A program made the translations under genes and the position numbers. A stretch of DNA of 64,000 bases from Pseudobutyrivibrio xylanivorans (lineage in GTDB: Bacteria; Bacillota; Clostridia; Lachnospirales; Lachnospiraceae), in the NCBI RefSeq assembly GCF_008935055.1, contig NZ_CP043028.1, positions 2,262,501 through 2,326,500 of the forward strand. Direction: 5' to 3'. Shown piece after piece: positions 15,877 through 26,800 of the stretch (positions are counted from its first letter, which is position 1; each line of letters starts with the position of its first letter). Below the pieces are notes generated by a model. That model was not told the origin of the DNA, made no database searches, and saw only the letters and a program-made list of their open reading frames with translations.

Positions 15877-17436
15877 TTGAGGAGAAGAATGTTAGCGCTT
15901 GCGATGGTGGGCGCGGGTGTGCTCACAGCTTGCGGAGCGCCGAAGGAAATTACGATTGAAAAATGCACCACAGGAAATCCGATGGTTGCAGACAATCAGA
16001 ATATTGTCTATGGGGGAGACCCATCGGTGTTGGTGGATGGTGACATGGTTTATCTTTACACTGGGCATGATGCGTCCACAGACGAGGAGGTTGCAAAATC
16101 TATTTACAACATTCCAGAGTATCTTTGCTATTCATCTACGGATTTGAAGAACTGGAATGCGGAAGGCGTGGTAATGTCCATGGAGGATGTGAGCTGGGAT
16201 AGTGGTGATACTTCTGCATGGGCATCACAGGTGATGAAGCACAAGGATCCTACAGATGGCAAGGACAAATATTATCTCTATTACTGCAGTTGGGACAAGA
16301 CGGGAAAGCAGTGTATCGGTGTGGCAGTTTCAGATTCGCCAACAGGAAAGTTTGAAGATATTGGTGAGCCGCTGGTGAAAAGCTCTGTCACAAAGCCAAA
16401 CACCAGCACCTACAACGACATCGATCCAACAGCATGGATTGAGACAGATGAGAGTGGTGAGGAGCATCGCTATCTCGCCTGGGGCAATGGAATGTTTTTT
16501 GTCTGCGAGCTTAATGAAGATATGATTTCTATAAAGGATGTTAACGGTGACGGCAAGATTACCAATGGAAAGACGCCGGGAGAGGATGATATTATTACTC
16601 GCACAGCAGGGCTCGACAGCTACACGGAGGCACCATGGATTTATCGCCATAGTGATGGCCATGGAAATTACGATGGCCCATATTATTTGTTCTTCGCTCA
16701 TCAGTGGAGAGAGTGCATGGCCTACGCTACCACAGATGATTTGATTTCTGGAAAGTGGAGTAAGACGCAGATGATTATGACTCCAACCGCCACCTCTAAC
16801 ACAAATCACATGGCGGTTTTTGATTTCAAGGGCAAGACCTACTTTGTATATCACAATGGTTCTTTGCCAGCGGGAAGTGGATTCAGGCGAACAGCTTGCA
16901 TAGAGGAAATTATCGTAAATACGGATTACACCATAGATATGTTTGAGGAGAGTGCAGCAGGAATTGATGGCATGAAGTCTGCAATCACCACCATGGATGG
17001 CAGTCAGTACATTGCTCATGAGGCATTCCTTAATTCCTCAATGGACAGTGATTATCCATACAAGGATGTGAAGCTAATTTCATCGGAAGAATCACCTGTA
17101 AACACCAAGGACGAGCAGTGGGTGATTCGACCAGGTAAAGCTGATGCAGAAAATGCTTCCTACGTTTCCATTGAATCTGAAAACAAACCAGGTCTTTATA
17201 TCACAGCAAATTCTGATGGCACAGTTACCCTATGTCAGGACACAAAGGCCACTGAAAAATCTGCAGCAAATCAGTCTTTTAAAACCGTTGAAGGATTGTC
17301 AGATAAAAAAGGCGTAAGCTTTGAAAGTGTAGCTCAGCCAGGAAAATACTTGACACTAACAGGAGGTATAGTTTCCTTAAGTGATGGCAAGGATAAGGCT
17401 TCTGCAACTTTCCTTGTGACATCAGTACTGGATTAG
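15877..17436 (+). CDS. GH43 family lipoprotein, arabinofuranosidase/xylosidase type, with C-terminal beta-trefoil-like module
   Basis: This 519-residue surface lipoprotein has the signal peptide RRRMLALAMVGAGVLTAC, with a lipobox at LTAC. The five-bladed GH43 domain shows the catalytic base Asp48 (YGGDPSVLVDG), the pKa-modulating Asp183 (NDIDPTAW) and the acid Glu251 (SYTEAPWIY). The last 110 residues resemble an AbfB/CBM42-like or ricin-like trefoil (YVSIESENKPGLYITA). An EF-hand-like loop DVNGDGKI (Asp221-Ile228) sits inside the catalytic domain and may bind calcium. I chose TTG 15877 because AAGGGGG lies ten bases upstream; ATG 15889 is the alternative. It is probably exo-acting on arabinan or arabinoxylan side chains. 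Confidence 0.85.
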   Translation: MRRRMLALAMVGAGVLTACGAPKEITIEKCTTGNPMVADNQNIVYGGDPSVLVDGDMVYLYTGHDASTDEEVAKSIYNIPEYLCYSSTDLKNWNAEGVVMSMEDVSWDSGDTSAWASQVMKHKDPTDGKDKYYLYYCSWDKTGKQCIGVAVSDSPTGKFEDIGEPLVKSSVTKPNTSTYNDIDPTAWIETDESGEEHRYLAWGNGMFFVCELNEDMISIKDVNGDGKITNGKTPGEDDIITRTAGLDSYTEAPWIYRHSDGHGNYDGPYYLFFAHQWRECMAYATTDDLISGKWSKTQMIMTPTATSNTNHMAVFDFKGKTYFVYHNGSLPAGSGFRRTACIEEIIVNTDYTIDMFEESAAGIDGMKSAITTMDGSQYIAHEAFLNSSMDSDYPYKDVKLISSEESPVNTKDEQWVIRPGKADAENASYVSIESENKPGLYITANSDGTVTLCQDTKATEKSAANQSFKTVEGLSDKKGVSFESVAQPGKYLTLTGGIVSLSDGKDKASATFLVTSVLD

Positions 17437-17546
17437 TCAATAGAATCAAAACTAAAGAGTGTGTTGAATAAAATAATTTTTGTTTCAAATACCACAAAAT
17501 TAGAAAAAGAGTTACGGAAATCACAAAAATTTTAAAATTTATACGC

Positions 17547-17799
17547 AGTATAACCATTGCCCGAAGGTACAATTAATACGATACATATTATGTCGGTGTA
17601 CGAATGATGTTCGGGCCGAATGCAGTATTTGAAAGGTTTTGTTGCTATGGATAGAGTAATTTTGATCCAAAGCAGAATAGAAATGGTTATACTTCAGGTG
17701 AAGTGCGGCCCAAAGCCAGAAGAAAATAATATTGAATCCAATAAGCTCAAAGGTAAAGTTTGGACTTTTTCCAAGCCTTCCCTTTGAGCTTGTTTTTTT
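17547..17799 (+). promoter_or_regulatory. Structured leader with intrinsic terminator, upstream of the giant adhesin
   Basis: A perfect 12-bp stem AGTATAACCATT (17547-17558) / AATGGTTATACT (17682-17693) closes a multi-branched region. Inside are GCCCGAA (17559-17565) / TTCGGGC (17610-17616), and TGCTATGGAT (17643-17652) / ATCCAAAGCA (17665-17674). A hairpin ACTTCAGGTGAAGT overlaps the closing stem. Then a strong terminator AAGCTCAAAGG (17743-17753) / CCTTTGAGCTT (17781-17791) with GTTTTTTT stands 42 bases before the adhesin ATG. The layout is that of a riboswitch or attenuator. I could not fit it to c-di-GMP, T-box, SAM, cobalamin or other known consensus sequences. It fills the 405-base gap after the GH43 gene. 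Confidence 0.55.
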
Positions 17800-17841
17800 A
17801 TAGAAGTAACGTTGGTGGGTTAAAAATTGGAGGAATTGAAT

Positions 17842-20800
17842 ATGAAGAGAGGTTATTTTAGCCGATTCGTATCAATGGTTCTGTCCATAGCTATGGTTTT
17901 TACAATGGGATTTGATCCCACATTAGTTATGGCAGAAGAAGGAGGCGAAAGCTATGTCCTCACTGGCATAGCTGACCTCGAGGGCGATGTAAAAGAGCAG
18001 CGCCTGGAGGTTGGTTCATCCGAAAGTGACATAGTATTCCCAAGTACGTTGACGGGAATAATTGAGCATTCCGAGGAAGTCTTAGTTGAAGAGTCTGAGG
18101 AAGAGGATGCAATAGAAGATGCAGTTTCAGAAGAAAACACTGAAATTGCAAATCCTGAGACGGAAGGTGCAGAGTCTGTTGCAGAGGAGACTCCGGAAGA
18201 GGAGACTGCAGAGTCAGTTAAAGAAGAAGCTCCAGCAGTAGAATCAGAACCGAAAGTGGAGCCTGAAATAACAGAGGCACCAGAGCCAGTTGCAGAGTCA
18301 GAACCAGCTATAGAGCCGGAACCAACAATTGAGTCAGTTCCAGAGGAAATTCCAGTGGAAGTGCCTGTATTTGAAGCAGTTCCTGAGCCAGCTCCTGAAG
18401 CAGCTCCAGTGGAAGAGGCTGAGCCAGAGGCGTTAGTTGATCCGGTTGCATTTATTATTGATTTAGTTTTCCCTGCTATTACAGCTAAGGCTGCAGATGG
18501 AGGTGTAATTGCTGAGGTTTCACATACTACAGCAGATATTATTTCTCCTGCAGAAGAATCTGAAGAAGCATCAACAGCTGAAGCATCAGAGGAAAATGCT
18601 GAGCCAGCTGAAGATGAAGCTACATCAGAAGCGGCAGAGGCAGAAGCTGCGGACCTTAAGGTGAAGACTGTCATAACAAAGGAAGAGATTACAATTAAGG
18701 ATGTTACATGGAAATTAGACGCCGAGAAGAGTTCTGCGCCTAGTTTTGATGGAACAGTTGAGGGTGCAACATATGTTTATACACCTGTCATTAGTCCTAA
18801 ATATATTGTAGAGTCAGAGCTTCCTACAATCACTGTAGTTATTGTTAAGACTCAGTTCGAATTTGAGCAGTCTGTAACAGTTGACGGTGTTGTAATTACT
18901 GTAAAGGCAGACAAGGGCGTATTCCCTAAGGATGCGACTTTGAACGCAAGAAGAGCCACAGCAGCTGAAGAAGCAGTAGCAGAGGAAGCTGTTGAAGGTG
19001 AAAGAGAAGCTTCTGATAAGGTAGCTGCATCTTATACATTTGATATTACAATTTTGGACAAAGATGGTAACGAGCTTCAGCCTGATACTTCTAAGGGAAG
19101 AGTAAAGGTTGCATTTACTCTTGAAGAGGCTAAGAACGACAATTTGGAGGCTGATATTTATCATATTACTGATGAAAATCCAGCAGCTCCAACAGCAGAA
19201 AAGCTTGATACTGATAATTACGCTTCTACAGTAGAGGCTGAGACCACAGGATTCTCATTCTATACAGTAGAGTTTACTTATGGTGGATTCCAATATGTGC
19301 TTATTGGTGGTACTACAATTGCGCTTTCTGAGATTTTAGAAGCATTGGAGATTGAAGGAACAGTAGTTGCTGCTACAAGCTCTAATGAGTCACTATTTTA
19401 TGTTAGAAAGTACATCTTTAATGAATCGACACAGGGGCATCCTAAGCCATGGATGGAAGAAAGTCCAGATGGTCAGTGGTATCTGGTATCATGCCAGGCA
19501 TTTGATACTCAGGAGCTTCTTACTTTAGATATGGAGGATGGCTCTCATTATGAGATAGAGGTAACAGATAGTGCAGGTGTAGTTGGCGCTCATAAGGATA
19601 CAAATACTAGTGGTGATGTATTCTTAGGTGGTCGTTTTATTGAAGTAGGTATTGCAAAGACAGGTTCTTTTGGTACAGCAGGTTCTCCTAATACTGATGC
19701 TGGATTCCATCCTGTTTACAGTGGAAATTTAATAGGTCTTAGTGTAGATAAAGATGGATTTGGTGAGGGAAATGCTCCTACAACATGTGATTTCTTCCTT
19801 CCGGGTAGTCCAGAAGAGCGATACAATGTAGCCTATAAAATTGATGGAACTACTTATGAAAATCCTAATGCAGAAAGAAATAGAGTTGGTTGGCCTACTC
19901 CTAAGCAGGCTCCTACTACAGTAGATGAGTCAGTGATAGAAAAAGGTGAATTACAGGCTACAACAACAGGTATTACTCGTGAAGGTGTTAAGATGGTTAC
20001 AACCGTTTCCTTCAACGAGGAAGATTATAGCTTCTTAACAAAAGTTACACTTACAAACAATACTGGAAAGAAAATAACAGATTTGCGATGGGTTCGTTCG
20101 TTTGATCCAGACCAAAACGCTCAAATTACGGGTGGAACGTATTCAACCTATAACAAGGTTATTAGTAATCCTAATTCATCGAAACCTTCTGAAAATGCAT
20201 GCGCAATGGTAGTTGCAAAGGGTGGAACAAATCAGGAGGCGTTCTTCTTTGCGGCATTTGATGACAGAGCAAGAGCTTCTATTTTAGGAAGTCTTTCACC
20301 TAGTTCGGCTTATGATTCAAGATTGTGGAAAGATGATGACAGCATGCCTACAGAAGTTCTTGAAGAAAACTACACAGGCACTGATGGATATAATAATGAT
20401 GATGTTGGTATAGCTTTAACATTTAATCTTGGTGAGCTTGAAAATGGCGAGTCTACAACTCTTGAATATTATTCAAGCTTGGACCCTGATGTAGCAAATA
20501 CTTTCAATAAGCTTAACGGTAAAATTAACTACAATGGTGAAACTATTGATGGTTTTACACCAAGCACAACATATTTAATTACAGTATATAGAGATTCCAA
20601 AGGAAAATACTTCAGAGTAGATTCAGATTCTAAGGGAAGTATCATGATTGAAGACAAGGACAACAATGGTAATGACTACAGCTTATTTGGAAAATCTATT
20701 AGAGTTCTTGAATTAAGTGAAGAATCAGGTATTCAGTATTTTGATGTAAATCCACGTCCAGTTGCATTGGATTTAAACGAGGATGAGGATGATATTGATA

Positions 20801-23800
20801 TTGGCGCTGAGTCAATAAAGATTACATTAGATAGTAGTAAAGAAAATCAGGAATATCGTGTTTATACTGCAAGAGGAAAGGAGATTACAGGACAGGATTG
20901 GACATCTCCTACTGGCAATAAGCTAACACTTACTGGATTAAAGAAGAATACCAGCTATACTATCAAGGCTCATGTGAAAGCAAGTGCTTCAACACCTGAA
21001 TCCAAGATTTCTGATGGTATAACTTTGACTACTACAGAAAACGATGTAACTGTTGATTATGATGATGAGGTAATCGAAGGCCTTAAGCCAGATAAAGAGT
21101 ATGAGATAACTGAGACTTATGAAGATCCTACAACTCATGAGAGGAAGAATAGAAAGCGCAGGGTTAAATCTGATAGAAATGGACGTATTCCATTTGAGGG
21201 TACAGATGAAGATGGCGACCCATACGATTTTACTGGCGAAGAAATCATTATAAGAGAGCCAGGCTCAGATGATGATGGCGATGATGATTCACCTGAGGAG
21301 ATTATTAAGAAGAAAATCGACGGACGTCCAAAGGCTGATGATGTTACGCCAATAGATACAGGTGATCCTGACGACCCAACGAAGCCAGGCGTTGTTGCAG
21401 CTACAGGTAGAACTATCACAATTAAGCCTGCAGAGCGAGATCAGGAATATCGTATATACGATAGCGCAGGAAATGAACTTCCTGGTCATGGCTGGGTTAC
21501 ACCAGAAAAGGATACAGATAAAAATTACAAGGTTGTATTTACAGACCTTGAATATGACAAGGAATATATAGTTAAGACAAGAAAGGCAGCAACAGATGGC
21601 AAGCCAGCTTCTGAGCCAACAGGCGGCACGGAAGTTAAAACTGATGATGAGACAGATGAAGAAGATGTTGATGTTAATTATGATGACGAGGTAATCGAAG
21701 GCCTCAAGCCAGATACAGAGTATGAGATAACTGAGACTTATGAAGATCCTACAACTCATGAGAGGAAGAAGAGAAAGCGCAGGGTTAAATCTGATAGAAA
21801 TGGACGTATTCCATTTGAGGGTACAGATGAAGATGGCGACCCATACGATTTTACTGGCGATGATATTACTATAGGCGAACCAGATACAGATGGTGGTGAA
21901 GATGACCCTGAACCTGTTATTCCTCGCTTGCCTATATCAGGCCGTCCAGCCCCAACTGGAATTGATCCTATAGACACGGGATCTCCATCTGGAACCGGCA
22001 GCGAGGTTGAAACAAGAGGTACATATATTGTAGTTAAGCCTGCAAACATGAAGCAGGAATATCGTATATACGATGAAGACGGAAATGAAATTGAAGGAAG
22101 AGATTGGGTTAAGCCTACTTTAGAAGGTGACGTCCCAGTCGTGGTATTTGACGGCCTTGAGCCAGAAACAAAATATGTCATCAAGACTAGACTTGCAGCT
22201 ACAGATGATAAGCCTGCATCAGATCCTGATGAGGGTATAGAGGAAACTACTGGTACTGAAAGTGATGACGTAGATGTTGATTATGAAGATGAAACTATTG
22301 GAGGTCTCTTACCTAATACTGACTATGTAGTTGAGTACGATGATGACGATGATCCTGAGACCCCTGATAAAGAAATCAGAGTAAAGACAGATGAGGAAGG
22401 AAAGCTTCCAATTGAAGGCAAAGACAGAACAGGAAAGCCTTATGACCTGACAGGCAAAAAGCCAGTCAAGTTCTATAAGTATCCAAAGAAGACTGATAGT
22501 GAACCTATAACAAAGGATATTGAAGGTCGTCCAACATCAGATGACCCTGTTACACCAATATATATAGGCACAGGTGATACAGATGACCCAACAAAGCCAG
22601 GTGTTGTTGACGCTACAGGTAGAACTATCACAATCAAGCCTGCAGAAAAAGATCAGGAATATCGTATATACGATAAGGAAGGTAACGAAATCTCAGGTTA
22701 CGGCTGGGTTAAGCCAACAAAGGATACTGATGGAAAATATAAAGTAGTATTCGAAGACTTAGATTATGACAAGGAATACACAGTTAAGACAAGGAAGGCA
22801 CCTACATCAGGTAAGCCAGGCTCAGAGCCTACAGCAGGTGTGCCAGTTAAGACTGATGATGTTACTGATGAAGATGTAGATGTTGACTATGAAGACGAGA
22901 ACATCGAAGGCCTTAAGCCTAACACCGAATACGATGTTTACGAGATTGAAGAAGGTGAAGAAGGCACAAGTGGAACTGGCGGAAGAGGAAGAAGACACAG
23001 AGTAAAGACTGATTCTAGAGGAAAGCTTCCATTTGAAGGTAAGGATGAAGACGGTAAGGAATATGATTTCACAGGTAAGAAGCTTGAAATCGTTGAGCCA
23101 GGCAAAGAAGATACAACTGGTATCAGAGAGGACATTCCAGATCGTCCAGATAGTACTGAGGTAAAGGAACCAAAAGAGGAAGATATTGAGTCTAAGGGTA
23201 CATCTGTAACCATTTATGATGCAGATCCAGATCAGGAATATCGTATATACGATGAAGAAGGAAACGAGATTCCAGGTCGCGGTTGGACTAAGCCTAATGA
23301 CGATGGCACAGTAATATTTAAGGACCTTGACTACAACAAGCGTTACATCGTAAGAGCTAGAAAGGTACCTAAGAAGACAGAAGGAACAACAGGCGGAACA
23401 GATACAACAGGTGGAACACCAGGTTCTGAGCCATCAGAGGGTATTGAAGTAACAACCAAGGATGAATCAGATGGAACAGATGTTGAAATCGATTATGAGG
23501 ATGAGGTAATCGAAGGTCTCAAGCCAGATACAGAGTACGAGATAACAGAGACATATGAAGATCCTACAACTCATGAGAGAAAGACGAGAAAGCGCAAAGT
23601 TAAATCAGATAGACATGGACGTATTCCATTTGAGGGTACAGATGAAGACGGTGAACCATACGATTTAGCAGGTGAACCAATTACCATTAGTGAAGATAAG
23701 TCAGATGACCCTGATTCACCAGATGGAGAAGATTCTGAGCCTATTATCAAAACTCATATAGAAGACCGTCCATCAACTGATGATATTGACAAAGTTGCTG

Positions 23801-26800
23801 ACGATGAATTAAAGACAAAGGGCAAGTCAATCACAATCAGACCAGCTGATGAAGCTTTAGAGTACAGAATTTACGACAAGGATGGAAATGAGCTTGAGGG
23901 CCGTGATTGGGTTAAGCCTGATAAGGACCTTGTAGTAATCTTTGATGATTTGGATTACGACACAGATTACATCATTAGGGCTAGAATTGCGCCTACAGAT
24001 GACACACCAGGTTCAGAGCCTAAGGATGTTAAGGAAGTAAAGACTGATGATGTAAAACCAGATGATGTTATTATCGATTACGAGGATGAGGAGATTGAAG
24101 GTCTCAAGCCTGAAACAGAATATGAGATAGGCATAGATGACGACAATGACCCTACGACTCCACGTAAGAAGATTAAAGTAAAAACTGATAAGCATGGACG
24201 TATCCCATTTAAGGGTACAGAAGTTGGAACAGGCGGAACAGGTGGAACAGGTGGTACACCAAGACCAGAGTATGATTTGTTAGATAAAGATATTGAGATT
24301 TCAGAATCTGGTTCAGACAAAGACCCTATAGGTAAAGACATAGGCGAACGCCCTGAGATTATAAAAGATGGCGAGCATAAGAACTTTACACCACCTACTT
24401 CTGGTGATACTACACCTAAGGGTACAACTATAACCATCAATCCAGCAGAGCCAACTCAGGAATACCGCGTATACAAGAAGGTTGATGACAAGCTTGTAGA
24501 AGTTGCAGGTCAAGACTGGACTAAGCCAACAGGTGGCAAGGTTGTATTTACAGACTTAGACTTTGGTACAGAATATATTGTAAAGACTCGAATCGCTCCA
24601 ACAAGCGAAAAGCCAGCTTCATTACCATCTGATGATGTAGTAACTGTAACTACCAAGGATATGGATGATCCTGTAGTAGATTACGTGGATGATGAAATTG
24701 GTGGATTTAAGCCTGATACAACATACGAAATCTATGTAGGCGATAGCACCGAACCAATTATTGTAAAGACTGACAAAGACGGAAAGTTTGATATTGAAGG
24801 TAAGGACAAAGATGGTAAGGGCTATGACCTTGAAGGCAAGACAATCAAGGTAAAGGAAAAGAAGAAGGAAGGTGAAGGCGAAGGAGCAGTGTCTGACCCT
24901 ATCACATTAGGCTCACGTCCATCAGCTCCTACACCAGACGGTACAGACATTTATGGCACAACAGGAGCAGGTACATCTGACAAGCCAATAGTAGATGATA
25001 TTGATACTATTAACATCTACCAGGAGTCTATCGAAATACTTGATCTCAACAAGAAGAATAAGGAACTTGAATATCGTATTTACGATGAATATGGCAATGA
25101 AATCGACGGTCAGGATTGGGTTAAGCCTGACAAGAATGGAAATGTCAAATTCAAGGGATTAGAGAAAGGAAAGAAATATACAATCAAGGCTAGAAAGCCT
25201 GCAACAGAAAAGAAGCCAGCTTCTAAGCCAACAGGTACAATCCTGACTGTTACGACAAACGATGGTATAGGCTTAACTCCTAAGGAAGGTGCAGAAGGCG
25301 ACGAGACTGTACTTGAAGGTGAGCCAAATGAGAAGGATGAAATCGGTGGATTCAAGCCTAATACAGAATATGAAGTAAGCTACGATGACGATGGTGATCC
25401 AACTACTCCAGATAAGAAGATTGTAGTGAAATCTGACAAAGATGGAATAATCAAGGTAGATGGTGACGATGAGGAAGATAAGCACTTCTCACTCTATGGC
25501 AAGAAGATTAAGGTTAGAAAGAAAGGCTCTAAGGACAAAGATACAATTATCGATGTAACGGATACTCGTCCAGAAGCTCCTACATTTAGTGAAGAGGAGT
25601 GGGGCAAACATGATGAAACCTTAGAAACTGATACTGAGAAGATTAAGATTTATCAGAAGGAAATCAGAATTACAGGTCTTTCAGAAGAAGAGAAGGAACT
25701 TGAGTATCGTGTATACGGTCCTGACGGTGAAGAGCTGAAAGAGTTTGACTGGGTTAAGCCTGACGAAGATGGAACTCTTCACTTATACAGCAAGACTGAT
25801 AAGGATGGCAAGCTCCAGCTTGATAAGATGCTTCTTGGTGAAACAGAATATATCATCAAGGCTAGAAAGCCAAAGGTAGAGAGTAAACCAGCTGACGGCG
25901 ATACACCAGCTACAGAAGGCTCTCCTGCTTCTGATGCAGTTATCGTTGTCAAAGTAAAGACAGATCCTGTTGTTTACCCAGAGATAGATGTTATCAAAGA
26001 GGTAATCGACGGCTGCAAGCCAAATACAGTATATGATATTACTGTTAAGGATGGAGATACATCTACAGTTTACAAGGTAAAGTCTGATGCGGATGGAAAT
26101 CTCATTCTTGAAGGTAAGGACAAGGATGGCAAGGACTTTAGTCTCGTTGGAAAGGATGTAGTTGTAAAGAAGTCAGGTTCAGCAGATGATTATCCATCTG
26201 ATGAACTTAAGATTCCAACTCGTCTAGCTCCTATTAAGTTTGTAGAAGAAGGCAGCGAGACATCAACAGAGTTAATCACTGAAGATACTGAGCAGGTTAC
26301 TCTTTCAGAGTCTGTAATCTTTATTAACGGATTAACAGGCGCTAAGTCAGATTATGAATATCGTTTGTATGACGCTGATGGAAATGAAATCCCTGGAATG
26401 GAATGGGTGAAGGCATCAGACGGACTACTGTTATTTACTGACTTACCAAGTGATACCGTATATACGGTAAAGGCTAGAAAACCAGCTACAAGCAAGGAAT
26501 TAGCTACACTTCCTGTAGATACAGGTCTGAAGATTAAGACAGATGTCTCTTATGAGCCAACAGTAAATTACGATACTGACAGAATTGAAGGCTTAAAGCC
26601 TAATACAGAGTACGATGTTTTTGTTGGAGATAAGATATTCTATCTTAAGACAGATGCAAATGGTGGATTTGCTCTAAGCGGTGAAGATTACAATGGGGAT
26701 GCGTACAATTTCGAAGGTCAGGATTTGGAAATCCAGATTAATGGAAAGTACGAATTTAAGTCACTTAGCGTTCCAACCCGCCCAGAGCCAACACCAGAGA

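Noticed and set aside
17547-17740. Possible c-di-GMP-I riboswitch before the adhesin
   Set aside because: GGCCCAAAGCC recalls part of the consensus, but the characteristic GCAAACC segment, tetraloop and receptor could not be found. I keep only the general call of structured leader.
17952-18674. 240-codon minus-strand frame rich in serine
   Set aside because: It is the antisense shadow of the Glu/Ala/Pro-rich stalk of the giant adhesin and has no ribosome site. It is not a serine-rich accessory Sec substrate.
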